DNA of 64,000 nucleotides from Heterostelium album PN500. Taxonomy: Eukaryota > Evosea > Eumycetozoa > Acytosteliales > Acytosteliaceae. The translations under genes and the position numbers were made by a program. Numbering within the stretch: the stretch's first letter is position 1; every line of letters begins with the position of its first letter. Location: positions 309,941 through 373,940 of the forward strand of contig NW_008805103.1 of assembly GCF_000004825.1 (NCBI RefSeq), given 5' to 3'. The notes under the pieces were generated by a model. The model worked only from the letters and a program-made list of their open reading frames with translations. It was not told the origin of the DNA and did not search any database. Shown one piece after another: positions 38,397 to 50,631 of this stretch.

Positions 38397-41300
38397 ATGA
38401 TTGTTTTTGAAAATAAAAGCTTATTATTGCTATTTATAATATTATTACTCTCTATAAATAATAATAATTATTTTGTAGCTAGTGAAATAGTTTCATCAGA
38501 ATATTCAATAAAGGATATCAATATTTTAGGAGGTCAACTGAAAATACTTAGTGGTGAGGTTCAGTTTGACCAAGATATATATAAATTACAAAGCTATACT
38601 TGTTCGAATTTCAATTGTTCGGGATACACTCCACCGGCATGTCCACCATGTGACTACACCATTAATAATCCTCTTGGATGTGGTGTCTCGAATTGTGGTT
38701 CTTGTCAACCATCGACAAGAGCGTGTGGTCCTATCGATTGGGTGCCACTCTCGGTCAACCAGTGGCAGTCAGGATATCTAAAGACTCTCTCAACAGAGAC
38801 CAACAATGCATTCTACAATTTCTATGCAGATCCAAACAAGTGCGTTGGCTACAAAGTATCACTTCGTATACACCAGGGATCAGCACTTCTCTATGCTTCG
38901 TTTGAAGCGTTTCATCCCGATTTCGATTCTGCTTCCCGATATATATTTTCAGAGATATCCGAGCAGACCATCACTTTTTGTCCAAACGATATGATTATCA
39001 CAAACCAAGAATATACCAATGTTTTCCCGTATGGAACCATTTTCATTGCAATCCAATCAAGTGTAAATACACAAGTAGATTTAATATTTGATTTAATTAT
39101 TGAAGAGATTGATAGTAAGTAGAAAAGAATATAATAATAGTTATAAATGATAAACTTTTTTATTAATATATATTTTTACTATTTTAGATATTAAACAAGT
39201 TGAAACAATAACAAATCCTTGTAAAGAAGTAGTGAGTGGAGTTGAATGTGTTGAAGATGGTTTGCTATACAATCAGCCCGTAAGTTTCCCTGGTAAAACC
39301 TATTCCTACACTTTTGAAGGTTGTAAAAATATAACTATATCAAGTATGGTGGTAGATGTAGACTTTGATTTATATGTCACTATAAATGATCCAAATATAT
39401 CAACTTCCAATTATTTGTATTCTAGTACAATTGCATGTAAGTATAAATAATAATAATTATCTTTTTAAATTTTAATTATCTAATTTTATTATATCTTTTT
39501 TTTTTTTCTTAAAGTTGACGATATAATTACAATAAATGTTTGTACAGAAAAAGGTAAATCAAACACAACTATATTTGTATTTTTAGCATTTTCAGATGCA
39601 GGTAATCCCTCTGGTTATACCAATTTCTTTGTTAGTTCATATGGAACCTACAGATTACATTCGATCTCTGATAATCCAACACGATCAGGAACATGGTCAT
39701 TGGCAGCTACTTCAAGATTAAAGATTGATGACCATTGGCTTGGTTGTTACAATTATGAAGTTGGTTGCGAACTCTTTTTCCCATCGTTTCCTCGTCAATA
39801 TGGAAATCCACTGAATCCAACACCTGGTATTTTCCTAACGCCAGGTCTCTCGTTGGTACAGTTTAAACATATAGCAGTAAACGAAACAGACAATCCTCCA
39901 AAGCCAAACACCTACCAATTTGCATTGATACTATCAACTTTCTTCAATGGCGCAGAGATTGAGTTTAATCCAATTCCAAAGAACATCACCCTCTTCTTTT
40001 TGGACACACTACTCTATGCCAACGGTGAAAAGATCAGTGAATCATATACCCTTATCACCAATCAAACTCAACCGGCATGCGATTTTAAGCAATTCAATGT
40101 TATCAATATGCAACAAGACAATATTCTAGACACTATTTCCATAACTACAAATCCAAACTCTGTACAATCCTACCGATATCTTTATGATATGTTGGTTTAC
40201 CGTGACAACTATTATGGATGCAGTTCACTAGCACAACAGCTTATTCATTTTAACACGACCTACAAGATGATCAATAGTACTAGATGTCCATTGGAAGATA
40301 AGAAGCAGTTTGGTACCAATCCATGTTGTAGTTTATCAGCAATGTTTGGTAGCGTATGCACACCCACTCTCCAAAACATTTCGTACACCCAATTCATGAA
40401 TATCGATAACCCAATGGTGGAGAGTCAATGCCAATTACCAGACTGCGCAGAGAGTGTGCTAACTGATTTTGCCAACTCTATTGTACAGAATCAATATAAT
40501 CCTTGTGTAGCAGATCCCAGAGATGAACACAATGCCATGGATATACTATACCAAACAATTCAGGATTGCCATCGTCTTCACACCGAAGCATTTTACTGCA
40601 TGGTCGACTCTGATTGTCCAAAAGCCTATGGAAACGGATCGTTTTGTAACCCTCGTAACAACGAATGTCAAATGTCACCAATTGAAATTGACAAACACTT
40701 TATCCAATGTGTTCTCGACAATACACCAAAAGAGATTTCATCGATTCTAACTCTTTCGTTAAACTCCACCGATCCACTCTATATCCGTGAACAATTCATG
40801 ACAGATCAATGTTACTCCCAATTCAATGAAGTAATGTACACAAAGAACAGTGTTACCTACACAACGTTGGATGTCAACTACTCATACAGATGCTATTATC
40901 CACCAGCAGGATTTGACTTTTCTGCGCCTGTCTTGTTCGATACTTGCCTTCAAGGTGTTACCAACTATTTCTGGAGATCACTTGTATTGACGCCTGAGAG
41001 TTGCACAAGTAATGTAAGATGCGATTGGTTGGGAGATCAAGGTACTCTTGCCACCCAAAATACATCTATGGTCGAACAAGTCTGTGCAGAGAATACACCT
41101 ACTCATTTCTGTGGAGACTGTATCGACCCTATGATGAATTGCTACAGTAATCTCACAATTACCAATCCCACTACCTGTAACGACACCTTTGTATGCTATC
41201 AAAACTATCCAGGTGTGCTCGGTGTAAAGACTAGTAGTTATGTAAATATTCCAAATGAATATTTCCATCAAACCACAGATCCTTCCCATTGCTCAAACTA

Positions 41301-43871
41301 TGGATATTGTAATGGAACGTGTGGAACTCAGTGTCTTGGTCAAACGACATGCAATATCGTACACGAAGGTTTATTTTTATGTCCAAACATTTCTGGTGTG
41401 GTGCCTCTTTCTCAATACCTTTCCTATGAGTATGGAAAAACTTATTGTAGTTACAATAGCTCTGTAAGTCAGAGTACATGTTCAGCTCAAGGCGGAACCT
41501 ATATAGTATGTTCATCACTCACTGAACAGGAATGCAATACATGTTTGGTTGGTTCACCCAATTGTGCTTGCTATGTATCAAAGATTGAATGTCAAAATCA
41601 ACAGCAATGTGAAGGTCCAGATCAAGGATACTGTTCAGATGAATTTTACTTTTCCATTTCTCCACTTTATTATCCAAGATACGCACCAAAGTGTGTGTAT
41701 AATTGGACTATCTCTCCAGACTATCAAAACAGTTATCCACAATGTACGTTTGGTTACGAAAATGCATCACCTCTTGGTTGCTTCTCATTCAACTACACAA
41801 TGTTGAGTGATCCCAATGCCTGTGTTCAGTCTGGTGGTAGTGTTTGGACTCGTTCAAAGACTAAATCTGAATGTCTATCGAAATATGGATGTCTTGGATA
41901 TGAAATGACCGACAGTTTTGCACCACCAGGCACCAAGAGATTCAACACCAAGAATCAACAAGATTGTTTGGCAGCCGGTGAGGAATGGACCAATCTATTT
42001 ACTTGGAGTCCTTCGAAATGGTCACCCGCCACACCAGTGCGATTAAAGTGGTTACCTGCATCAAAACAAGTTACCACTTTTACTCACTATGGCTCTACTT
42101 TTAATTTCTTGAAGTTTATGCAAGCTCTCATTCAAGCTACCCAACAAAGACTCTCGGAAATTTACAGATCAGAGTTGCTCTGTCTGATTTCCAATACAAA
42201 ATCGACATTGGAATCTATTTCTTGTACCTGTGCTGGAGGTAGTGGTCAATGTTTCCCAGAGCAAGAGACACCAACTACATCCATTATCAAACCATGTTCA
42301 AACTCTACTTTCCCAGTCAACCAAGATGGTTCAATTAGCTTTACCAATCAAAGTATTACCCAAAACCGTTGTGTATCCATTGGTATTGGTACTATTTTCC
42401 AAAACCAATTCCTCTCCAAGCAGATTCATGCACTTTCCTCAAACTTTATCTCGGTTCTAAGTCCAGCCGATTTTTCAGTGTTCAATGAGAAATCTGCTGT
42501 TATTGGTGTGGTGATCTCTGATGGTGTGACTCTCAATTTCTTTAGTGAAGGTGTTCAATCTTTTGAACTGTGTTTACCAACAACCAAGCACTCATCTTCT
42601 AAATACCCATTGATTGACTTTGCACGTTTGGTCGATGATCAAGATGGTATTGTTGAACCATTTGAATGCGATATTCAAATCAATGGAACCAATTTTTGTT
42701 GCAATATCGCTAATCCTCCAATAGGATCATCTAGTTATCTACTTATAAGTAGAATGGATGATTGGAGATCAGAAAAGCCAAAATTATTTACGAAATATGG
42801 TGAAGGATTGGTTTATACACTTGCAGTTTTCTATTTAATTATATGTGCTTTTTGTTTGATAGAACTTTTCTACTTTGGATACATAAGATTATTCGCAGAT
42901 GAACCATTCAGAATTGTACATGTATTATTTTTATTCTTATTCTTATTTACAGTTAGTAAGTTATATTTTTTTAAATTTGAAATACAATTTATTAATTTAT
43001 TTATTAATTTTTTATTTATTTATAGCGAGATCATTATATTTCTTTATTCTTCCAAGTGGAAGACTAACAAGTGGTACAAATGTTGGAGAATATATTTTAG
43101 TTGTTTTACCAACATTTTTATATTTTACTTCATTCACCATTGTGCTGGTCATCTGGTATATCTTGGCTAATATTAAAGCATCGTTGGCCAATAATTTGAC
43201 AACCTTGATCAATCGAATGGTTATTGTAATCAATATTATTTTATATCTATTGTTTGTTATTATAGTATTGGTGTTTAATTTCAACCATCCTTCACGTCCA
43301 GATACTTGTGGTGGTAGATTGGCTGGAAAATATGAAAATACCAAAGTACAATCAGGTGTTTCTATACTTTATGCTGTAGTTCAATGTGTACTTTCACTTG
43401 CCATCGCAGTTGGATTTATTTACTATGGAAAGAAAGTATATACTGCACTATCAGAAGTTCAATCTAAATCACCAAATAGTGGTAAACAAAAACAAAAAGT
43501 AAGTGAAAAACTAGTTAAAGGGAAAGAATAATAGTTTAAAACTAATATTTTATTTATTTATTTATTTTTAGACATTTTTAATGGCAACTATTTGTTCAAT
43601 AGGATTCCTTATTCATTGTATATTTATTATCATCTTGGTATCAGCCAATCCATCCAATATTATTTTCAGTTTTATTTTATTGTTGGCCACCGAAATTGTA
43701 CCAGTTGTTACACTTATCATAGCATACAACCAAATTTCTATCAACAAATCTGGTACTCGTTCTCCAGTCCACCTAACAAAATCTACATGGTCAAGCTCCA
43801 CCCCAACTCATCGTTCAAATTCAACTGCAACTTCTACAAATACAACATTTACTGCTTCTAATAGTAATTAA
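38397..43871 (+). CDS. Large receptor-like protein: Cys-rich ectodomain plus seven membrane helices
   Basis: Five exons (38397-39114, 39188-39436, 39515-42955, 43026-43498, 43572-43871) join to 1,726 residues. A signal peptide (LLLLFIILLLSI) is followed by about 1,390 extracellular residues with many Cys and N-x-S/T sites. From about 1421 to near the end seven hydrophobic helices can be counted: one beginning GLVYTLAVFYLIICAFC, then FRIVHVLFLFLFLFTV, EYILVVLPTFLYFTSF, VIVINIILYLLFVIIVLVF, VSILYAVVQCVLSLAIAV, ICSIGFLIHCIFIIILV and IIFSFILLLATEIVPVV. A Ser/Thr-rich cytosolic tail ends the protein. The helix block recalls the THH1/TOM1/TOM3 or GPCR-like folds, but I could not make a firm match. 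The first three introns are phase 1 and the last is phase 0. It is probably a surface receptor; the ligand is unknown. Confidence 0.8.
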
Positions 43872-44320
43872 ATTAAAAAAAAAATAACAAATAATTCAAA
43901 AATAATAATAATTATCAAAATAATTTTTGAATAGTAAACATAAAGTGTTTTCCAAAAATATTACAATCAAGATTTAATTATTTATTTTTATATTTCAAAT
44001 TATTTCAAAAAAGATCATATGAAGATCGATCCTTACAAAAAAAAAAAAGAAAATCATTCTCAAAATATTTTTCTCTCGTTTATTAAATTCTTTATTTAGT
44101 CCAAAGAGCTGTTGGAGATAAAATGCATTTATAAATGGATGTCGTACGACAATACATACACAAATTTGTTCAACCTAATTAAATTTTTTGAAATCGATCT
44201 ATTATTTATTTTTTATATTGACAACAATCAAATAACAAATAAGGCAATCTTTAATTATCTCGTTGCATCACATTCGTTATAGATTTAGTATGTTGTTACT
44301 GTATACCAGATATTATTTAA

Positions 44321-44689
44321 ATGTTTTCCAATCTATTTAGAAGGTACAATGTTACAACTATACAGCAGAGCAAATATATCAAATATAGTGTTGTTAGTAG
44401 ATGTTGTCATATGGTGAATGTAATACATATAAAACCAATAATTCCTTTCTACTTTATTAACCATAATCTTATTATTATGATTGCATATGAGTGGTGGTGT
44501 TTAATAAAATTTAAATTACATTCAAAAAAAGACTCACTATCAGCTTTTCACCAACCAAAAATAAAATTGAAACGTCAATACAAGTATGTAGTATTGTTTT
44601 TTTTGATCAGTTTGTGTGTGATACAGTGGAAGTGCACTTTAATATCTAAAAATGATCATGTTCACTACAGTTGTTCCTCTATTCTTTAA
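44321..44689 (+). CDS. Hypothetical 122-codon reading, unrecognised, possibly not a gene
   Basis: An ATG-to-stop reading of 122 codons (MFSNLFRRYNVTTIQQ...) lies in otherwise empty DNA. I do not recognise it. It has two hydrophobic stretches (IIPFYFINHNLIIMIA and YVVLFFLISLCVIQW), several Cys residues and a basic middle (KFKLHSKKDS). Codon usage is A/T-driven like the intergenic DNA and not like the flanking real genes. A preceding open stretch in another frame (44100-44285) hints at a decayed multi-exon gene. It could be chance. Confidence 0.15.
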   Translation: MFSNLFRRYNVTTIQQSKYIKYSVVSRCCHMVNVIHIKPIIPFYFINHNLIIMIAYEWWCLIKFKLHSKKDSLSAFHQPKIKLKRQYKYVVLFFLISLCVIQWKCTLISKNDHVHYSCSSIL

Positions 44690-44854
44690 TAGACACTCAA
44701 AAACACCTTTTTTTTAATCATATGTATTGATCAATACAGTAATCAGTAACTTTACCTGAATCTGGCAAAATAACGTATTTATATAAAAATAGAAATTGTT
44801 AACAATATTTATTGATAGAGATATCATTTTTATATATTAAAATGATTTCGTTAT

Positions 44855-44967
44855 TTATTTGAATTCAATAACAATATTTCCATCAACATCAGGCATATCA
44901 AGTTCTCTATGTTTTTTCAAACATCCAATAAACTGTCTTTGCCCACTCCAATCACAGTGATTGAATG
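44855..44967 (-). pseudogene. Isolated exon-like coding fragment, unknown family
   Basis: Read on the minus strand, an acceptor-like ATAAAG at 44968-44973 is followed by an open stretch coding about 37 residues and a stop at 44857-44855. The reading includes HCDWSGQRQFIGCLKKHREL and ends DVDGNIVIEFK. The amino-acid mix (Trp, Cys, His, Asp, Gly, few Asn/Lys runs) is far from what random A+T-rich DNA would give. No upstream exon could be assembled with confidence, so it is either the last exon of a small gene or a relic. Function unknown. Confidence 0.35.
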
Positions 44968-46844
44968 CTTTATTTCAATTGAATTTGTATATCTATTTTT
45001 GATCAAAAAAAATATTGTTTTGGATTGTTGTTGTTGTTTTGTTTTTAATATTTATTTTTTGAAGCCATGTGATGTAATGATGTTGAAACAAAAGACAACA
45101 TAAATGATTGATAAGAGAGAGAAATATATATTTTCTATTTTTGGAACATTCATTTTTATTTCAAAGGGTGAAATTTTTTGATGATAAAGTAATTTCACAC
45201 TCACTTTTCAATTGATCATTCAACACTGATGATTGTGAGTAACCACACTGATTTGATTGTCTACTCTAAAGTTGCTTCTTATATAACTATAACATTGGAA
45301 TAATACAAAAAATCATAAAACTATATGCTACAGGTACTAATTCAACTACAACACCACCACTCGAATAACCTCAAATATCTATTAATATTAAAATTTAAAA
45401 AAAGAGAGAAGGAAGAAACATATAAATATACGCTTTAAAATAAGAATCATTAAAATCAAATTGTTTCAACAAAAATCTAAAATTTCAATCTCTTTTCCAT
45501 ATTTATTTATTTTATTTATTATTTTATCCTTTTATTTATTTAATTTTATTAACCAACTTCATATAAATATATTTATTTAAAATTCCAGATTAATTATTTA
45601 TTTCAAAAAAAACAACATCCTCCATTATTATCCTTATTTATTTTAATATATTTATTTAATTTATTTATGCATTTTTTTAAATCTTTTATTACCTTGATCT
45701 AAAAAAATAAACCACTAAAAAATATCCACAAATACTATAGTTAAATACACAAGATTTTATTAAAAGAAAGTTTATTGTTGTTTTTAAATTTATTCCAACA
45801 AACCACTTTACCAGTGCATTGGTTTTTTTTATTCATAATATTAAATTATTTATTCTTAATTTATAATCGGACTTTCAACTTACTATTGTCTATCTATTTA
45901 ACTATTTATCATCAATCAATTCAATTTGATTTGTTAATTGACAAGCTTTACTCTACTATTACAAAGGCCAATCCATTTGTAAAAAATACAAAATTTATAA
46001 ATTACCCAACTCTAATCTATCAATCATTTGAAAGGACAAATCAACCACTAATAATACTAATAACATTAAAAACAAGACACACACAATAAAATACATTACC
46101 ACTATTCATCACCACCACCAAAAAACTAATATAAATCAAACTCATCAATATTCATAAATATCTTACTATCTCTTATACTACTACTTTTACTACCACTACC
46201 ACCATTATTTATATACTATTGATATTACCTTTATTTAATAAATCAATAAATTTGATGGTTTTAGTGATATTTCAAATTTTTTTCTTTAAATATTAAAAAG
46301 ACGTAATAATATCTAAAATCAAAAATAACAACCATAACAATCAAACAACAATCATCTGACTAAAGGTACACTTTTTTAATTTGATAACGATAATATAACT
46401 ACTATCGAATTTGTTGGTTGGTGAAATAATCAGTAATTTCCATATAATTTTTTTAATATTTAATTTTTTATTTATTTATTTATTCTATTTATTTATTTAT
46501 TAATTTTATCTAGAGTAATATCATTTGCTGTAGGATTTTATTTATTTATTTATTTATATTTGGTTTATGTTTGTTATCCACCAGAATATTATTATCGACA
46601 TCATCATTCAATCAACCACACCTATTAATCAAATAATATTATACCAAATAACAACCATTTAACAATTAATAATAGTCAGACGATATTTTCCTTTTAAAAT
46701 AATTTTCAATTCTATTTATATTATTTATTTATTTATTTATTAAAAAGAGATTACTTAAAGAGAAAAAAGAAAAAAGAAAAAAAGTTAATATATATAAAAT
46801 AGTTGTAAAAAAACTTTTTAAAAAGTTAAAAAAAAACATAAAAC

Positions 46845-47858
46845 ATGGAAGCCATGATTCAACAAATTCCAGAGATTTCCAAAAATGATTCTTCATGTGG
46901 TTTCAAGGAAACTCAATGGATGAAAATTGATAAATCAGAGGCTCCAAATAAATATATTGAATATGTAGATGAAATAACAAAACAAGATCAGGTAAATAAT
47001 AAATAATAAAGAGAAAAAATATTTATTTATCATTTATTAACATTTTTTTAATACTATTTCTAGATTATCGCTCATACTAGATATTCAACAAGACAACTAA
47101 GATTACAACCAGGTAATAAAGTTATTGACGTTGGATGTGGTGCAGGAAAGGATCTTTCTAGATTGGAATCAATGGTAGAAAGCAATGGACAAGTATGTGG
47201 AATTGATTTATCAAGAGAGATGGTTGAATGTGCAAAAAGTAGAATGAATCATCTTCCAAATGTAACTGTATTTTGTGCTAATGCCAGTATGATTCCAATT
47301 GAATCAAATTATTTCGATGCGTAAGTAAAATAGTTATTAATATAATATTCTATATAAATTTTTAAATTAATAAAATAAATATATAGGAGTAGATGTGAAA
47401 GATTATTACAACATATTCCAGAGCCAGCAGAGGTTGTATCGGAAATGGTTAGAATTACTAGAAGTGGAGGTAGAATTGTTATTACCGATGTTGATTGGTG
47501 GTCTTCAACGATCTCTGTGCCAAGATCAGTTGATAGAATCAACAGTATCATTATAAAGGATGTAGTGTTTAATCAACATCCATCGATTGGACTCAACCTT
47601 CGTGGTCTTATGTCAAAGAATACCAACATTGAAGAGATTGAAATATTCGCTCAGTGTATGTACACTGATAGTCTAACCGTTGCCGATGACTTGTTATGGC
47701 TTGGCGAAAGAGGTAAAATGGCCGTTCAACAGGGTTTGATCACCGAAGAAGAATACAACCAATGGAGAGAGACTATAGAAGAGATGGAAGAGAATGGTTC
47801 ATTTGTTTTTACAATTAATATATTTACCGTTAGTGGTACTATTAATAAGAAACAATAA
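46845..47858 (+). CDS. SAM-dependent class I methyltransferase (type 11/UbiE-like)
   Basis: Three exons (46845-46991, 47064-47320, 47387-47858) give 291 residues. The SAM-binding motif I is VIDVGCGAGKDLSRL (about 70-84). The acidic end of strand beta-2 is VCGIDLSREM, and motif II/III is FCANASMIPIESNYFD. The post-motif GGRIVITDVDWWSS places a catalytic-site Asp-Trp pair as in small-molecule methyltransferases of the UbiE/COQ5 and polyketide O-methyltransferase type. There is no signal peptide or membrane helix, so it is probably cytosolic. The substrate cannot be read from the sequence. D. discoideum uses such enzymes for polyketide signals, but no polyketide synthase lies nearby. Exons fit the usual GT-AG rule. 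Confidence 0.85.
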
Positions 47859-47998
47859 CCTATCTTTTTTAACTGTTTTAACAAACAAACAACAAATATA
47901 TATATTAAATATATTATAATATCTTTTTATAATATATATAGAATCAAATAATTAAACCAAGATTGAAAAAAAAAAACATAATATCTTGGTATATAAAT

Positions 47999-48029
<31 letters not shown>

Positions 48030-48246
48030 CTAGACTTAACTAAAATCTTAAAACATTAAAATGGATCGATTAAAATAAAAAAAAAATTGTAAATATAATT
48101 ATTTTTAATAATAAAACAAAACTTTTAAAGTTTTAATTATTACTTTATAATCATTGAATATTTGTTATAATAGATTTAATACATGCATAATGATTTGATG
48201 ATTACTTTATATATTTTAATGATCTTTTCTTTTATTCGTTTTTAAT
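47859..48246. other. Convergent spacer between methyltransferase and CBP20
   Basis: A+T-rich 3' regions of two convergent genes. It includes a 28-base A-run near 48002-48029 and AATAAA words on both strands. No gene is seen. Confidence 0.7.
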
Positions 48247-49035
48247 TTAATTATCTTCATCTGGTTCATCTCTTTCTCTGTGTCTATTTCTACCATTCTA
48301 TAAATATTGTTATTAATAAAAAATGAATGAATGAATGATTAGAATATATAACTATAATTATTTTTAACTATAAATGATATATACCTTGTATCTCCTTGAT
48401 TCTTCATCATTTTCATCATCATTATCATCGTCACGAGCTCTCTTTCCTACGTGTTGATCCGATGCATATTCACCACCACCAGAGCTACCAGTTTCCATTT
48501 CAATTAACTTTTGTTTACCATAACCACCACGACCTGGATCGTAATCAGTTCTATATTCATCACGTACTTGACCACCGGATACACCTCTACCATATTGTCT
48601 ACCTTCTTTAAAACCATAATCCCAATCGCAACGAATCAATCTTTCATCAAGCTTTGTACCATTGATATATTTTATACAATCTGATGCATCTTCTTTTGAA
48701 TAATATCTAAAAACAACATATATTTATATATAAAAGTAAATGTTTAGTTTAACTATCTTATTAATGATTGATTGATTGATCTATTTAATTTAAACATACT
48801 CTACAAAACAGAAACCACAAGGTGTCTTATGAATTCTATCTAAACCCATGATAATCTTTTTAATCTCACCACATTTTGAGAACAACTCGTACAACTGTTC
48901 CTCTGTTGTATAAAAAGAAAGAAAACCGACATATACTGTTGTAGATCTCTCGATTGCCAACTTGAATTCCTCCAATGTAAATCCTGACTTTTTATCAAAG
49001 TATAATGGTTGTTGAATTGTATATAGATCTGACAT
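48247..49035 (-). CDS. ncbp2: Nuclear cap-binding protein subunit 2 (CBP20)
   Basis: Three exons on the minus strand (49035-48800, 48706-48385, 48297-48247) encode 202 residues. One RRM lies at about 32-105, with RNP2 VYVGFLSF and RNP1 CGFCFVEY. The linker and C-terminal cap-clamp segments are nearly invariant across eukaryotes: [49 protein letters not shown], then KEGRQYGRG and [23 protein letters not shown]20 pairs with CBP80 to bind the m7G cap of nascent RNA in the nucleus, promoting splicing, export and the pioneer round of translation. The C-terminus is longer than the human protein (156 residues): it adds an acidic stretch ([12 protein letters not shown]) and an Arg/Glu/Asp tail in the last exon. 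The exon-1 donor was chosen to give EYYSKEDA. Confidence 0.96.
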
Positions 49036-50631
49036 TTTAATATTAATTAAAATATAAATAAAATTAAATAAAAATCAGCAACAATTAAAAAAGTAATAAC
49101 AATTTTTATAAATAAGTTTTTTTTTTTTTTTTTGTTTTTTTTTTTAAAATTGAAAAAAAAAATTGTTAAAATAAGATGATCAGTTCACTTTCAATACAAT
49201 CATTTTATAGGTTTAAACTTGTTCATTATATATGACGGTATTTAATAGTTTGAATTAAAATTTTATAAAGTTATAAAAAAATTTTAAATGTCAAACATTG
49301 ATTTTGTACCAAAATTTTTTTAGAAAGATAGAATTTTGATAATGGTATTGTTAACTCTTTAATTGTTGTTTATTTGATCAATATACGAAATAAAAATTGA
49401 ATGTCAATTATTTTTTGACTTTTCTACATTTATCAATGCTGTATCTCTCTTTTTTGATTTGATTTGATTTCAGTTTTTACCACCAAAAATGAATTAGAGC
49501 ATGCACAAAGTAAATAAAAACTGTAACACAATAATATAAAATCTTAAATTAAAATGCCAAACAGTTTTTAATTTAAATATCATGATTTTTATTTTATTTT
49601 ATTTCTTTTGATTTGATCCAATTTCCAAAAAAAAAAGTAGATTTATTATTTCGTACCACTAAAAAGATTTATTATTAGTTGTTTCCGAAATGTGTAATTC
49701 TGCAAAAGAAAATCAAGGATTATTTTTTGAATCGGATATTGGAAATTTTGATCAAAAGAATTAAAGTAAAAGTTTTTGTAAAAATCATTAGCCTTTTCTT
49801 TTTCTGTTTTGATTCGATTTCCTATAATTTCTGTCAACTAAAATCATTTATCTAAATTATTTCTAATGATATGCTCGCATTTATCCTTGATTTATAATGA
49901 TATTAGAGATCTTTAACACGTTCAACATTGATACATGGTATCAAATTTAGAAAATGTGTTTAATTTGAGGTTACACTAAACAGATAGGTATGAGTAATAT
50001 TATAAAAACTATTCCAAACATGTTTTTAGAATAAAAGAAAAAGATTAGGATTGTTCCAATGGATGATGTCACTACAAAAAAAACATAAAAAATCTAGATA
50101 TTTTGATTTACAAAATCATTCTGCCATGAATTGTTGTTTTTGAATCATGTCACAAAAAAAACCCATTTTCTCGTTCACATGTATGATTGGGATTTCGGAG
50201 GAATGAGTAAAAAAAAATAATAAAAAAAGAACTGTTTGAAAATCACTTGTTTATGCGGGAAGTGTTTCAATGGTGTTTCTAAATAGTAAAAATCGTACGA
50301 TTTGGATAAAATAAAAAAATGAAACAACAAAATTAATTTTTTTTTTATAAATTTTAATTTTTTTTAATTCTTTTCCTTGTTTTCGAAAATTCAATTGAAG
50401 ATTTTATTTTTGCACCTACTGTCACCAATGAAACAAGTGGCACTTGAAAGGTTGTAGGGTGTGTGTTTTCTAATTTTTTGCCAATTTTCTTTTGAATATA
50501 TTTATTTTTTTATAGATTTTTGCTTTTCGAACATATCCTCTCACCAATATCCAATTGAAATAAATACTGGACCTCAGAGGCAATTGCTAATCATTTTATT
50601 TATTTACAACACATATATACAGCTATTCAAG
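49036..50631. other. Intergenic region, mainly protease promoter
   Basis: This is 1.6 kb of A+T-rich DNA separating the divergent CBP20 and cathepsin genes. A 63-codon minus reading (49646-49837: MTEIIGNRIKTEKEKANDFY...) follows an acceptor-like GATTTTAG. It has plausible composition but no recognised domain or upstream exon. The open frame of the protease continues upstream of its ATG to 50461 but reads Phe/Ile-rich leader DNA. I see no other feature. Confidence 0.55.

Larger units (their letters stand above)
43872..46844. other. Gene-poor region with possible broken coding scraps
   Basis: This is 3 kb of A+T-rich DNA. Three pieces have non-random protein-like readings but no full gene model. 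The first is a plus stretch at about 44100-44285 that starts after an acceptor-like TTTAG. The second is a 122-codon plus reading at 44321-44689. The third is a minus exon-like piece at 44855-44967. They may be decayed gene copies. A 104-codon reading at 45775-46089 is hydrophobic and A+T-driven and not called. TTTA tetranucleotide runs lie near 46470-46550 and 46720-46740. Confidence 0.5.

Noticed and set aside
45775-46089. 104-codon hydrophobic plus reading
   Set aside because: Composition (Leu, Ile, Phe, Asn, Tyr) is what A+T-rich intergenic DNA yields. It has no family feature or coding-type codon usage.
50461-50631. Upstream in-frame extension of the cathepsin reading
   Set aside because: The signal peptide begins at the ATG at 50632. 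The extension is Phe/Ile-rich leader DNA and would bury the signal peptide.
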